This document shows, piece after piece, positions 19,983-30,994 of a DNA stretch of 64,000 nucleotides. The DNA lies in assembly GCF_002872475.1 (NCBI RefSeq), contig NZ_CP025682.1:868001-932000 (forward strand), in the 5' to 3' direction. The notes beneath the pieces were generated by a model. It was not told where the DNA came from and made no database searches. It saw only the letters and a program-made list of their open reading frames with translations. Position numbers and translations under genes: made by a program. This stretch comes from Pseudazoarcus pumilus. Lineage in GTDB: Bacteria > Pseudomonadota > Gammaproteobacteria > Burkholderiales > Rhodocyclaceae. Position 1 is the stretch's first letter, and each line of letters begins with the position of its first letter.

Positions 19983-19988
19983 TAGAAT
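19983..19988 (+). promoter_or_regulatory. candidate -10 box for yggX
   Basis: TAGAAT lies 32 bases before the yggX ATG, in the same GCTAGAATGC decamer as at argA. No good -35 box is visible. Confidence 0.4.
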
Positions 19989-20019
19989 GCCCGGCACCAA
20001 CGTTCGCGAGAGGTAAGTC

Positions 20020-20292
20020 ATGACCCGCATGGTTCAATGCGTCAAGCTCGGCCGCGAGGCCGAAGGTCTGGAGCGCCCCCCGGTGCCGGGCGATCTCGGC
20101 AAGCGCATCTTCGAGAACGTCTCGAAGGAGGCCTGGCAGCAATGGGTGCAGTACCAGACCATGCTGATCAACGAGAACCGCCTCAACCTGATGGATGCGA
20201 AGGCGCGCAAGTATCTGGCCGAGCAGATGGAGCGCCATTTCTTCGGCGGTGGCGCTGATCAGGTCGAGGGCTACGTGCCACCGTCCGCCTGA
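20020..20292 (+). CDS. yggX: probable Fe(2+)-trafficking / oxidative damage protection protein
   Basis: A 90-residue cytoplasmic protein of the YggX family. Hallmarks are [14 protein letters not shown] with Cys7 near the N-terminus, [20 protein letters not shown], and [14 protein letters not shown]. Family members help protect iron-sulfur clusters from oxidants and have been proposed to handle labile iron. Length matches E. coli YggX (91). GAGAGG precedes the ATG. It ends at a bidirectional terminator shared with phoU, so it is a single-gene unit, in contrast with E. coli where it follows mutY. Confidence 0.95.
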   Translation: MTRMVQCVKLGREAEGLERPPVPGDLGKRIFENVSKEAWQQWVQYQTMLINENRLNLMDAKARKYLAEQMERHFFGGGADQVEGYVPPSA

Positions 20293-20307
20293 GCGGCCGG
20301 GCACACG

Positions 20308-20339
20308 AAAAAAGGGCAACCCGCGGGTTGCCCTTTTTT
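20308..20339. terminator. bidirectional rho-independent terminator between yggX and phoU
   Basis: A perfect palindrome: AAAAAAGGGCAACCC followed immediately by its mirrored GGGTTGCCCTTTTTT, with GC in the centre. It has a GC-rich stem and a T run on both strands, and sits between convergent yggX and phoU, so it should stop transcription both ways. Confidence 0.92.
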
Positions 20340-20354
20340 GCGTAGGGTGCGGGA

Positions 20355-21062
20355 TTACTCCGCGGGGCGAACGGCCTTCTCGAGTTCCTCGATGGTCTCG
20401 TGGCGCACGTCGCGCCCGCGCGACATGAACACCACGTACTCGGCGACGTTGGTCGCATGGTCGCCGACGCGCTCGATCGCCTTGGCGATGGACAGCGCGT
20501 CGATGGCGCGCAGGACCTTGTCGGGCGAGGCCATCATGGTTTGCGCCAGATCGGCCATCACGCTCTTGGTCACGGCGTCGACGTCCTTGTCCTCGCGCGC
20601 GAGCTGCGGTGCGGCGGTGATGTCACCGCGCACGTAGGCGTCGAGCGCGCGCTCGAGCATCGAGGCGACCCGTTCGGCGACCGCGCGCAGGTCGAAGTCC
20701 GGCACGCTGGACGGCTCGGCGGCGACGATCTGGCGTGCCGCCTTGGCCATCTTCTTGGCCTCGTCGCCGACGCGTTCCAGATCGGTGATCATCTGCATGG
20801 TCGTCGTGATCAGGCGCAGGTCGGAGGCCGCCAGTGCGTGTCGCACGATGACTTGTACGCAACGCTCGTCGAGATCGATTTCCTCGCGGTTGACCTGCTT
20901 GTCGCGCAGGATGACGCGTTCGACCAGTTCGCGATCGCGGTCGACCAGGCCGCGCATTGCGTCGCGTACCTGCTGGCAGACGTCCTGTCCCATCAGCACG
21001 ACGCGGCGGCGCAACTCGTCCAGATCCTCGTCGAAGCGGCTGAAGGTGTGCTTGTTCATCAT
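20355..21062 (-). CDS. phoU: phosphate signalling regulator PhoU
   Basis: A 235-residue all-helical protein with two PhoU repeats. Motifs include FDEDLDELRRRVVLMG at the start, LITTTMQMITDLERVGDEAKKMAK and IERVGDHATNVAEYVVFM, the E/DxxxD metal-binding helices of the family. PhoU links the Pst phosphate transporter to the PhoR kinase and restrains the Pho response when phosphate is ample. The usual companions pstSCAB and phoBR are not adjacent, so it stands alone. Its 3' end shares a bidirectional terminator with yggX. Confidence 0.95.
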   Translation of the reverse strand: MMNKHTFSRFDEDLDELRRRVVLMGQDVCQQVRDAMRGLVDRDRELVERVILRDKQVNREEIDLDERCVQVIVRHALAASDLRLITTTMQMITDLERVGDEAKKMAKAARQIVAAEPSSVPDFDLRAVAERVASMLERALDAYVRGDITAAPQLAREDKDVDAVTKSVMADLAQTMMASPDKVLRAIDALSIAKAIERVGDHATNVAEYVVFMSRGRDVRHETIEELEKAVRPAE

Positions 21063-21119
21063 GTACGGCTTCCTCGGTCAGTGCCCCGCAGACTAACAGC
21101 GTGATGTGACGGTATTGTT

Positions 21120-21785
21120 TCAGTCACCGCGCGCGAGGCTGCGCACGCCCTGTGGCGTGGCCAGCAGCAGCACGTCGGCACCTCGACGTGCGAACAGTCC
21201 GTTGGTGACGACGCCGGCAATATGATCGACTTCGCTTTCGAGCGCGACCGGGTCGTCGATCGTCAGATCATGTACGTCGAGGATCAGGTTGCCGTTGTCG
21301 GTGACGAAGTCCGCGCGCTCGACGACGCGCCCGCCCAGCTTCGCGAGCTGGCGCGCGACATGGGCGCGCGCCATCGGCACGACCTCGACCGGCAGCGGGA
21401 AATGCCCCAGACGCTCGACGCGCTTGGACGCGTCGCAGATGCACACGAAACGCTCGGCCACTGCGGCGACGATCTTCTCGCGCGTGAGCGCGCCGCCACC
21501 GCCCTTGATCATGTTGAAGCTACCGTCGATCTCGTCGGCGCCGTCCACATACACCGGAATCGACTCGACCTCGTCGAGCGCGAACACGGGGATGCCCAGC
21601 GCGCTGAGCCGTTGCGTGCTCGCCTCGGAACTGGACACCGCGCCGGCGATCTCCCCGCGCATCGTGGCCAGGCCATCGATGAAGTGATTGACCGTCGAGC
21701 CGGTGCCCACACCGACTACCGCACCGCGCACGACATGCGCCAGCGCGGCCAGCGCGGCCGCGCGCTTGAGTTCGTCCTGGTTCAT
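21120..21785 (-). CDS. rpiA: ribose-5-phosphate isomerase A
   Basis: A 221-residue isomerase interconverting ribose 5-phosphate and ribulose 5-phosphate, feeding both nucleotide synthesis and the PRK reaction. Conserved parts are [24 protein letters not shown] and [14 protein letters not shown], which carry the catalytic Asp, Glu and Lys residues. Length equals E. coli RpiA (219). The start at 21785 ([12 protein letters not shown]) fits the family; an upstream open frame overlapping moeA is spurious. It begins 8 bases after the moeA stop, probably in one operon. Confidence 0.95.
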   Translation of the reverse strand: MNQDELKRAAALAALAHVVRGAVVGVGTGSTVNHFIDGLATMRGEIAGAVSSSEASTQRLSALGIPVFALDEVESIPVYVDGADEIDGSFNMIKGGGGALTREKIVAAVAERFVCICDASKRVERLGHFPLPVEVVPMARAHVARQLAKLGGRVVERADFVTDNGNLILDVHDLTIDDPVALESEVDHIAGVVTNGLFARRGADVLLLATPQGVRSLARGD

Positions 21786-21793
21786 CGCATCCC

Positions 21794-23026
21794 TCACATC
21801 AGGCCTTCGAAGGGCTGCACCGCGACGCGCTCGCCGGCGCTCACGCCGTCGCACTGGTGCGCGAGCACGATGAAGCAATTGGCCTCCGACATCGACTTGA
21901 GCACCCCCGAGCCCTGGCTGCCCACCGGCGCCACATGCGGTGCGCCGTCGCGCCATTCGAAGCGGGCACGCACGTACTCCCGCCGCCCGGGGCGCTTGCG
22001 CAGATCGACGCCGCACACGGCGTCGAAGCTCGGCGCCGGTGGCAGCGGCGCAATCCCCTGCAGCGCGAGCAGGGCATCGCGCACGAAGGCGTGAAAGGTC
22101 ACCATCACCGCCACCGGGTTGCCGGGCAGGCCGAACATCCAGGCATTGCCGACGCGACCGAAAGCCATCGGCCGGCCGGGCTTGATGGCGATCTGCCAGA
22201 ACGAGACCTCGCCCAGGCGATTGACCAGTTCACGGATGAAGTCGGCTTCGCCCACCGATACGCCGCCGCTGGTGAGAATCACGTCGGCGTTGTCGGCAGC
22301 GGCACGGAAAGCGGCCTCGATCTTCGCCGGTTCGTCGGGAATCACGCCCATGTCGAGCAGTTCGCAGCCCAGCCGCGTGAGCGCGCCGTAGAGCGTGTAG
22401 CGGTTGCTGTCGTAGATCTGGCCGGGGGCGAGGGGGTGGCCGATCGAGGCCAGTTCGTCGCCGGTCGAGAAGAAGGCCACGCGCAGGCGCCGGTGCACCG
22501 TCACCTCGGCGATGCCCAGCGAGGCGATCAGCCCCAGTTCGGCCGGGCCGCAGCGCTTGCCGGCCGGCAGCGCGACGCCGTCGACGGCCAGATCCTCGCC
22601 GGCGCGACGCAGGTTCTGGCCGCGGCGGTGGCCGCCGCCGACGAACACCGAGCGCTCTTCGCTGCGCGTGGTCTCCTGCGCCAGCACGGTGTCGGCACCG
22701 GCCGGGATGGGCGCACCCGTCATGATGCGCACCGCCTGGCCGGGGCCGATCTGGCCGGAGAAGGGCTGACCGGCAAAGGCCGTGCCGACCACGTTCAGGC
22801 GGGCTTCACCTGCGGATGGCAGATCATCGAAACGAACGGCGTAACCGTCCATCGCCGAGTTGTCGTGCGCGGGCACGTTGCACGGCGCGATCACGTCCTT
22901 GGCCAGGACGCGACCGAGGGCATCGCGTACCTGCACGCATTCGTGCGCGCCCACCGGCGTGATGCGTTCGAGAATGGCGCGACGGGCGTCCTCGATGGAC
23001 AGCATGTCTTCGGGCAAGGGATTCAT
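21794..23026 (-). CDS. moeA: molybdopterin molybdenumtransferase
   Basis: A 410-residue MoeA that inserts molybdate into adenylylated molybdopterin, the last general step of molybdenum cofactor synthesis. Typical segments are [16 protein letters not shown], the MoCF-fold [26 protein letters not shown] and the [13 protein letters not shown] loop. Length matches the family (about 405-415). It precedes rpiA on the minus strand and diverges from the DUF455 gene. A GATAAT hexamer (minus strand, 23059-23064) is a candidate -10 box. Confidence 0.95.
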   Translation of the reverse strand: MNPLPEDMLSIEDARRAILERITPVGAHECVQVRDALGRVLAKDVIAPCNVPAHDNSAMDGYAVRFDDLPSAGEARLNVVGTAFAGQPFSGQIGPGQAVRIMTGAPIPAGADTVLAQETTRSEERSVFVGGGHRRGQNLRRAGEDLAVDGVALPAGKRCGPAELGLIASLGIAEVTVHRRLRVAFFSTGDELASIGHPLAPGQIYDSNRYTLYGALTRLGCELLDMGVIPDEPAKIEAAFRAAADNADVILTSGGVSVGEADFIRELVNRLGEVSFWQIAIKPGRPMAFGRVGNAWMFGLPGNPVAVMVTFHAFVRDALLALQGIAPLPPAPSFDAVCGVDLRKRPGRREYVRARFEWRDGAPHVAPVGSQGSGVLKSMSEANCFIVLAHQCDGVSAGERVAVQPFEGLM

Positions 23027-23058
23027 CGTGCTTCCAGCTTCAAGTCCAGTTGGTCTTC

Positions 23059-23064
23059 ATTATC
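23059..23064 (-). promoter_or_regulatory. candidate -10 box for moeA
   Basis: GATAAT on the minus strand, 32 bases before the moeA ATG, in the 87-base divergent gap shared with the DUF455 gene. Confidence 0.35.
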
Positions 23065-23100
23065 GCCGAATGGTCCGGCGTCTGCAGCCCGCACCCGGTC

Positions 23101-23106
23101 TACAAT
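23101..23106 (+). promoter_or_regulatory. candidate -10 box for the DUF455 gene
   Basis: TACAAT ends only seven bases before the ATG. Transcription from it would begin at or near the start codon, so a leaderless or near-leaderless message is possible. No Shine-Dalgarno sequence is visible before this ATG, which agrees with that. Confidence 0.4.
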
Positions 23107-23113
23107 CGCGCCG

Positions 23114-23923
23114 ATGAACGATTCGATCCATCTGGCCGCGGCCGACGTGCTGGCGCTGTGCGACGCGCAGCGCAAGTGTGCGCGCACGTCGTGGTTGCGC
23201 GAACGCTGGCTTGCGGGCGAGTTGCGCATCGTGCCCGGTGCCGACGACATGCGGCCGCCGCTTGCGCCGGGTCGGCCAGCGCGTCCGTTGCTGGTCGCGC
23301 CCTCGGCCCTGCGTTCGCGCAAGCCCTCGACGCCCGAGGGGCATGCCGCGCTGGTGCATGCGATCGCTCATATCGAGTTCAATGCGATCAACCTCGCGCT
23401 CGACTGTGTGGCGCGTTTTCGTTCCTTTCCGCAGCAATTCCACGACGGCTGGCTGCAGGTCGCGGCCGAGGAGGCGCATCACTTCACGCTGCTGCGCGAT
23501 CGTCTGCGCCGGCTCGGTTACGACTACGGCGACTTTCCGGCGCACGACGGGCTGTGGGAGATGGCACGCCGTACCGCCGACGATGCGCTCGCGCGCATGG
23601 CGCTGGTGCCGCGCGTGCTCGAGGCGCGCGGGCTGGACGCCACGCCGCTGATCATGGACAGGCTGCGTCGCATCGGCGACGCGGATACGATCGCCATCCT
23701 CGACATCATCCTGCGCGACGAGATCGGCCATGTCGCACTCGGCGATCGCTGGTTTCGCGCGCTGTGCGCCGAGCGCGGGCTCGAGCCGGAAGCGACCTAT
23801 CTGGCCCTGATGGGCGATTTCGATGCGCCCTGGCCGCAACCGCCGCTGCACGAGACGGCGCGGCTCAAAGCGGGCTTTTCGCCGGGCGAGATCGCGCGGC
23901 TGGCGCGCGGGCGGCGCGGCTAG
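23114..23923 (+). CDS. ferritin-like DUF455 family protein
   Basis: A 269-residue helical protein. Ferritin-like carboxylate and histidine pairs are visible in HIEFNAINLALD, EEAHHFTLLRDRL and RDEIGHVALGDRWF, consistent with a di-iron or related metal site. The LWEMARRTADDALARMALVPRVLEARGLD stretch is typical of the DUF455 family, whose biochemical function is not firmly known; some relatives are tRNA-hydroxylating (MiaE-like). The start at 23114 is set by the family N-terminus. It diverges from moeA and converges with the cytochrome c4 gene across a hairpin-rich gap. Confidence 0.85.
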   Translation: MNDSIHLAAADVLALCDAQRKCARTSWLRERWLAGELRIVPGADDMRPPLAPGRPARPLLVAPSALRSRKPSTPEGHAALVHAIAHIEFNAINLALDCVARFRSFPQQFHDGWLQVAAEEAHHFTLLRDRLRRLGYDYGDFPAHDGLWEMARRTADDALARMALVPRVLEARGLDATPLIMDRLRRIGDADTIAILDIILRDEIGHVALGDRWFRALCAERGLEPEATYLALMGDFDAPWPQPPLHETARLKAGFSPGEIARLARGRRG

Positions 23924-23929
23924 ACGCAA

Positions 23930-23953
23930 GAATGGCGGCCGCAGCCGCCATTC
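23930..23953. terminator. 10-bp perfect hairpin after the DUF455 gene
   Basis: GAATGGCGGC (23930-23939), loop CGCA, GCCGCCATTC (23944-23953), six bases past the stop codon. There is no T tract on either strand, so it may act as a message-end stabiliser or with Rho. A second, wider inverted repeat (GATTGGCG at 23980 with CGCCAATC at 24028) follows in the convergent gap. Confidence 0.5.
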
Positions 23954-24033
23954 CGGATCGATCGCAAGGGAGGGCTTTGGATTGGCGTGCTTTCGCAGAG
24001 GTTCCAGCCTCCCTGACCCTCAGCCCTCGCCAA

Positions 24034-24672
24034 TCAGTCGTCGATGTGACGCAGGCCGGCCGCGTAATTGGCGACGGCAGCCATTTCCTTGTCGGTCATC
24101 TTGAGCGCGATCATGCGCATCATTTGCGCCGGATCGTTGGCACGCTCGCCCTCGCGGAAGGCCTGCAGCTGGGTCAGCGTGTACTTGGTGTGTTGACCGG
24201 CGATGCCCGGATACTGCGCGGGCATGCCGCTGCCGGCCGGGCCGTGACAGGCGGCACAGGCGGGTACGCCCTTGGCGACGATGCCGGCGCGCCAGATGTT
24301 GCGGCCCTGCTCGACATTTTCGTTTTCCTCGGCCACGCTCGGCTCCGCTTCCTGCGCCGCATAGAAGTGGGCGACGTCCTGCATGTCCTCGTCGGACAGC
24401 GCCGCGACCATCGGTCCCATGATCGCGTTCGGCCGTGCCGGGTCGGCGCCGTCGATCGAGGCGAAGTTGCGCAACTGCTTGTAGAGGTATTCCGGAATCT
24501 GGCCGGCGAGCTTGGGGTTGTCGGCAATCGCGCTGTTGCCGTCCGCGCCGTGACAGCCGGCGCACACACCTGCGGCGATTTGCTTGCCCTTTTCGAGATC
24601 CGGGGTCCGGTCCTGGGCCTGCAGGCCGCCAGCGACCAGAAGCAGCGAAAGCAAAAGGGAACGCTTGATCAT
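24034..24672 (-). CDS. dihaem cytochrome c4
   Basis: A 212-residue periplasmic electron carrier with signal peptide (IKRSLLLSLLLVAGGLQAQ) and two CXXCH haem sites: CAGCH at residues 37-41 and CAACH at 139-143. The two halves are tandem class I cytochrome c domains, each with downstream methionine candidates for the sixth ligand (NAIMGPMVAAL and QMMRMIALKM). Cytochrome c4 passes electrons from the bc1 complex to terminal oxidases. Start at 24672 has AGAGGA upstream. It diverges from engB as commonly seen in betaproteobacteria. Confidence 0.93.
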   Translation of the reverse strand: MIKRSLLLSLLLVAGGLQAQDRTPDLEKGKQIAAGVCAGCHGADGNSAIADNPKLAGQIPEYLYKQLRNFASIDGADPARPNAIMGPMVAALSDEDMQDVAHFYAAQEAEPSVAEENENVEQGRNIWRAGIVAKGVPACAACHGPAGSGMPAQYPGIAGQHTKYTLTQLQAFREGERANDPAQMMRMIALKMTDKEMAAVANYAAGLRHIDD

Positions 24673-24704
24673 GGGTGTCCTCTGAAAGTCCTCGGAAAGC
24701 TGTG

Positions 24705-24722
24705 AGCGTTTTCGCAAACGCT
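24705..24722. promoter_or_regulatory. palindrome between cytochrome c4 and engB
   Basis: AGCGTTT-TCGC-AAACGCT is a perfect 7-bp dyad with a 4-base centre in the 130-base divergent gap, 33 bases from the cytochrome start and next to an AT-rich TATTCTATAT stretch. It may be an operator; the regulator is unknown. Confidence 0.4.
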
Positions 24723-24802
24723 GTATTCTATATGAAGTCGCCGGGTCTGAGCGAAGCCCCGAATGAATCCGAACCCGGGGCGCTCGCCGCGTCCCCTGCC
24801 CA

Positions 24803-27262
<2,460 letters not shown>

Positions 27263-27302
27263 GCGGGAAAAGCGCGGGCTGTGAAGCCCGCGCAGAGCGT
27301 AT

Positions 27303-28292
27303 CTAGACCGCCTCGAGGCCGAGGCGCTGGAACAGGCGTTCGTCGCGATCGGCTTCGGGATTGTCGGTGGTGAGCAGGCGATCGCCGTAGAAGATCGAAT
27401 TGGCGCCGGCCAGAAAGCACAGTGCCTGCGTCTCGTCGCTCATCTGCTGGCGGCCGGCCGACAGGCGTACCACGCTGGTCGGCATGGTGATGCGCGCGGC
27501 CGCGATGGTGCGCACGAACTCGAAGGCGTCGATGTCCTCGGCGCCGGCCAGCGGCGTGCCGGGAATGGGCACCAGGTCGTTGATCGGCACCGATTCGGGC
27601 GGCGGGGCCATGTTCGCCAGTTGCGCGATCATCGCCGCGCGTCCGCGTCGTCCTTCGCCCATGCCGACGATGCCGCCGCAGCACACGTGGATGCCGGCCT
27701 CGCGCACCTTGCCGATGGTGTCGAGGCGATCGTTCATGGTGTGCGTGGTGATCACCTGGCCGTAGAACTCGGGCGCGGTGTCGATGTTGTGGTTGTAGTA
27801 GTCCAGGCCGGCTTCGCGCAGGCGCTCGGCCTGGCCGTCGCGCAGCATGCCCAGCGTGACGCAGGTCTCCAGTCCGAGCTTCTTGACCTCGCGCACCATC
27901 TCCAGCACCGGCTCCAGGTCGCGCTCCTTGGGGCCGCGCCAGGCCGCGCCCATGCAAAAGCGCGAGGCGCCGTTGGCCTTGGCTGCACGCGCGTGCTCGA
28001 GCACCTCGGTCAGCGGCATCAGGCGCTCCTTCTCCAGGCCGGTGTCGTAGCGCGCCGATTGCGAGCAGTAGCCGCAGTCCTCCGAGCAGCCGCCGGTCTT
28101 GATCGACAGCAGCGTCGAACGCTGCACCGCGTTCGGCGCAAAGTGTTCGCGATGCACGCGCTGGGCCTCGAACACCAGATCCATGAAGGGGCGCTCGAAC
28201 AGCGCCGCGACGGCCGCCGTCGTCCAGCGCTCGCTCGTCTCGCCCCGGCCGCCGGCCTTTGCGCTACCCTGTTCTGCCAAGCCCGTTGTCAT
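27303..28292 (-). CDS. bioB: biotin synthase
   Basis: A 329-residue radical SAM enzyme inserting sulfur into dethiobiotin, the last step of biotin synthesis. The SAM-cluster motif is [13 protein letters not shown], followed by [23 protein letters not shown], and the RLSAGR segment whose arginine is a ligand to the [2Fe-2S] cluster. The start at 28292 has AAAGGA eight bases upstream and leaves a 329-residue protein; the longer open frame to 28400 is unlikely. bioF, bioC and bioD are not nearby. It diverges from comF across 46 bases. Confidence 0.95.
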   Translation of the reverse strand: MTTGLAEQGSAKAGGRGETSERWTTAAVAALFERPFMDLVFEAQRVHREHFAPNAVQRSTLLSIKTGGCSEDCGYCSQSARYDTGLEKERLMPLTEVLEHARAAKANGASRFCMGAAWRGPKERDLEPVLEMVREVKKLGLETCVTLGMLRDGQAERLREAGLDYYNHNIDTAPEFYGQVITTHTMNDRLDTIGKVREAGIHVCCGGIVGMGEGRRGRAAMIAQLANMAPPPESVPINDLVPIPGTPLAGAEDIDAFEFVRTIAAARITMPTSVVRLSAGRQQMSDETQALCFLAGANSIFYGDRLLTTDNPEADRDERLFQRLGLEAV

Positions 28293-28338
28293 TTCCGTAA
28301 TCCTTTGCCGTGTTCGCGCGAGTCGCGCATCTTCCGTG

Positions 28339-29052
28339 ATGGCTCCGAGCCTTGTCAAACCGCTGACCCGCACGCTGCGCGAGGCAATCGCTGCGAGCAT
28401 GCCGCAACGCTGCCTGCTGTGCGGCGGCGCGAGTGGCGGCGCGCCGGTGTGCGAGGCGTGCGGCGACGAGCTGCCGCGGCTGCCGCCGACCCGATGCCCG
28501 CAATGCGCGCTGCCCTCGCCGGGCGGACACTGCGGGCGCTGCCTGCGTCGCGTGCCGGCCTTCGATGCGAGCCACGCCTTGCTCGCCTACGCGTTTCCGG
28601 CCGACCGTCTGGTGCAGGCGCTCAAGTATCGTGCCCGACTCGGGCTTGCCGCGTATTTTAGCCGCCTCGCCATCAATGCGTGGCCGCCGCCAGCGCTCGA
28701 CTGCATGGTGGCCGTGCCCATGCATGCGCGTGCGCTGCGTGAGCGCGGATTCAACCAGGCGGTGGAGCTGGCGCGCCCGCTGGCCCGCGCATGGGCTCTG
28801 CCCCTGTTGCCACATGCGCTGCGTCGCATCGGCGACGGCCCGCCCCAGGCCTCGCTCGCCGGCCGCGCGCGGCGCCGCAACGTGCGCGACGCCTTCGTCT
28901 GCGACGAAGACATGACGGGCCGCGCGGTGCTCGTCATCGACGACGTGATGACCACCGGTGCGACACTGGAGGCGATCGCGCGCTGTCTGCGCCGCGCCGG
29001 TGCGACGCGGGTGGAAAATCTCGTCATCGCGCGTACGCTTGCGCCGGATTGA
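28339..29052 (+). CDS. comF: ComF family phosphoribosyltransferase-like protein
   Basis: A 237-residue ComF protein. The N-terminus holds a four-to-eight-cysteine zinc-binding region ([31 protein letters not shown]). The C-terminal type I phosphoribosyltransferase domain carries the PRPP loop [16 protein letters not shown] and the RGFNQA segment. ComF proteins take part in DNA uptake in naturally transformable bacteria; with pilBCD elsewhere in the window, natural competence is plausible but unproven. It is followed closely by trmL (19 bases). Confidence 0.92.
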   Translation: MAPSLVKPLTRTLREAIAASMPQRCLLCGGASGGAPVCEACGDELPRLPPTRCPQCALPSPGGHCGRCLRRVPAFDASHALLAYAFPADRLVQALKYRARLGLAAYFSRLAINAWPPPALDCMVAVPMHARALRERGFNQAVELARPLARAWALPLLPHALRRIGDGPPQASLAGRARRRNVRDAFVCDEDMTGRAVLVIDDVMTTGATLEAIARCLRRAGATRVENLVIARTLAPD

Positions 29053-29071
29053 TTTCCGGAGTGCCCATTGC

Positions 29072-29536
29072 ATGTTCGACCTCGTCCTGTATCAGCCCGA
29101 GATTCCGCCCAACACGGGCAATCTGATCCGCCTGGCCGCGAACACCGGGGTGCGCCTGCATTTGGTGCGCCCGCTCGGTTTCGACCTGAGCGACCGTCAG
29201 CTCGCACGCGCCGGGCTGGACTATCACGATCTCGCGCGGGTCACGGTGCACGCGGACTGGTCCGCATGCGCCACGGCGCTGGCCGGGCGTCGCATGTTCG
29301 CGCTGAGCGTGCGCGGTACGCGCAGTTTTGCCGAGGTCACCTATGCTCCGGGGGATGTGTTCGTGTTCGGACCGGAGACGCGCGGCCTGCCGCAGGAGAT
29401 GCTCGACGGGTTTGCCGCGGACGCGGTGCTGCGCATCCCGATGCTGCCGTCGAACCGCAGCATGAACCTGGCCAACAGCGCGTCCGTGGTGGTGTTCGAG
29501 GCGTGGCGCCAGCAGGGGTTTGCCGGCGCGGTGTGA
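29072..29536 (+). CDS. trmL: tRNA (cytidine/uridine(34)-2'-O)-methyltransferase
   Basis: A 154-residue SPOUT methyltransferase that 2'-O-methylates the wobble nucleotide 34 of tRNA-Leu species. Family motifs are YQPEIPPNTGNLIRLAANTG at the start, FGPETRGLP in the knot and IPMLPSNRSMNLANSASVVV at the end. Length equals E. coli TrmL (157). It lies downstream of comF, likely in the same message, and converges with gpsA, 13 bases between stops. Confidence 0.95.
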   Translation: MFDLVLYQPEIPPNTGNLIRLAANTGVRLHLVRPLGFDLSDRQLARAGLDYHDLARVTVHADWSACATALAGRRMFALSVRGTRSFAEVTYAPGDVFVFGPETRGLPQEMLDGFAADAVLRIPMLPSNRSMNLANSASVVVFEAWRQQGFAGAV

Positions 29537-29549
29537 GTGCCGGGGCGGC

Positions 29550-30539
29550 TCAGTCCTGCTCGTGGCGCGGGTCGCGCGCGAGCAGCTGTTCGACCGCGTC
29601 GCGCGGACCGATGTGTTCGGAGTGCAGCAGCGCGTCGACGGCTTCGGTGATGGGCATCTCGACGCCGTGGCGCCGGGCCAGCATCGCCGCCGAGCGCGCG
29701 GTGGGTACGCCTTCGGCGACGTGACCGAGCTTTGCGAGGATGTCGGGCAGGGACTGGCCGCTGGCCAGCGCCAGGCCGACACGCCGGTTGCGTGACAGAT
29801 CGCCGGTGCAGGTGAGGATCAGGTCGCCCATGCCGGCCAGCCCGGTCAGCGTCTCGGGTCGGGCGCCCAGCGCCACGCCCAGGCGCGTGATCTCGGCCAG
29901 TCCGCGCGTAATCAGCGCGGCACGCGCGTTCAGGCCGAAACCCATGCCGTCGGACACGCCGGCGGCGATCGCGATGATGTTCTTCAGCCCGCCGCCGATC
30001 TCGGCGCCGACGAGGTCGTCGTTGGCGTACAGGCGCAGCCGTGGCTGATGCAGGGCCTGTACCCAGCGCTCGGCGAAGGCCCGGTCGGTGGAGGCGAGCG
30101 CGATGGCGGTGGGTTGCCCGGCGCCCACTTCCGCTGCGAAGCTCGGACCGGTGAGCACGCCGCAGGGCGTGTCGCTGCCGATGGCGTCGAAGACGATCTC
30201 GTGGGGCATGCGTCCGGTGCCCGCCTCGAGGCCCTTGCAGGCCCAGATCAGCGGGGTGGCGGGGCGGCGTGCGTGCAGCGCAATGACGGTGTCGCGCAGG
30301 CCGGCCAGCGGGGTGGCGACGAGATGCAGGTCGGCATCGACGGCGTGGTCGAGTTCGCCGGTGACGCTCAGCGCGTCGGGGAACGCTACCTCGGGCAGGA
30401 ACTGGTGATTGATGCGCTCGCGGGCGAGGGTCTCGACCTGCTCGGGCTCGCGCGACCACAGTAGGACCTCATGTGCGCGTGCGAAGGCCACGGCCAGCGC
30501 CGTGCCCCAGGCGCCGGCGCCGAACACCGCGATGCGCAT
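29550..30539 (-). CDS. gpsA: glycerol-3-phosphate dehydrogenase [NAD(P)+]
   Basis: A 329-residue biosynthetic dehydrogenase forming glycerol 3-phosphate for phospholipids. The NAD(P)-binding GAGAWGTALA is at residues 7-16, GLEAGTGRMPHE and TGPSFAAEV follow, and the catalytic lysine region GGGLKNIIAIAAGVSDG and GMGDLILTCTGDLSRNR are intact. It is last of the minus-strand set secB, SH3 protein, gpsA, a frequent betaproteobacterial order; four bases separate it from the SH3 gene. Confidence 0.95.
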   Translation of the reverse strand: MRIAVFGAGAWGTALAVAFARAHEVLLWSREPEQVETLARERINHQFLPEVAFPDALSVTGELDHAVDADLHLVATPLAGLRDTVIALHARRPATPLIWACKGLEAGTGRMPHEIVFDAIGSDTPCGVLTGPSFAAEVGAGQPTAIALASTDRAFAERWVQALHQPRLRLYANDDLVGAEIGGGLKNIIAIAAGVSDGMGFGLNARAALITRGLAEITRLGVALGARPETLTGLAGMGDLILTCTGDLSRNRRVGLALASGQSLPDILAKLGHVAEGVPTARSAAMLARRHGVEMPITEAVDALLHSEHIGPRDAVEQLLARDPRHEQD

Positions 30540-30543
30540 CGGC

Positions 30544-30993
30544 CTACAGCCCCCAGACGTCGGTCACGCGCACGTGGCCGGTGCCCCTATCCGGATGGCG
30601 CACCTGGACCCAGCCGTTGGCCGGCGGCGTGACCAGTTCGAGCACCACATCGGTGGCCGCCTCGAACAGCTTGTCGGCGTCGCCGGCCGGCTGGGCGCGC
30701 ACCGCGGCGCTGGGCCGGGCGACGACCATCAGCGTGCGCTGCGCGCGCAGCTTGTCGCGTTCGATCCAGCTGATGGCGCCGCCCGGGTCGCGGACCTTGA
30801 TCCAGCGCTCGAGCTGGACGACGACTTCGACCGGTGTCCCCTCGGAAATGATGAACAGCTTGCGCCCCTGCACGGACGGCGTCTCATAGAGGATCGCCGG
30901 CCGGGCGACGGAGCGGTATTCGATGGCCTGCGCGCTCGCGGCCGCGAGCGCCAGCAGGGCCATGGCGACGAGGCTGCGGGCACGCATGCTCAT
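30544..30993 (-). CDS. exported SH3-domain protein
   Basis: A 149-residue protein with signal peptide (RARSLVAMALLALAAASAQA) and two bacterial SH3-like repeats: ARPAILYETPSVQGRKLFII with WIKVRDPGGAISWI, then ARPSAAVRAQPAGDADKLFE with WVQVRHPDRGTGHVRV. Such SH3_3 domains usually bind peptidoglycan or proteins in the envelope. The start at 30993 has AGGAG seven bases upstream, located inside the secB 3' end, so the two are coupled. The exact role is unknown; its position between secB and gpsA is conserved in relatives as I recall. Confidence 0.82.
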   Translation of the reverse strand: MSMRARSLVAMALLALAAASAQAIEYRSVARPAILYETPSVQGRKLFIISEGTPVEVVVQLERWIKVRDPGGAISWIERDKLRAQRTLMVVARPSAAVRAQPAGDADKLFEAATDVVLELVTPPANGWVQVRHPDRGTGHVRVTDVWGL

Positions 30994-30994
30994 G

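Noticed and set aside
20308-20339. Operator or phage attachment site
   Set aside because: The symmetric GC stem with T runs on both sides between convergent genes is explained as a bidirectional terminator.
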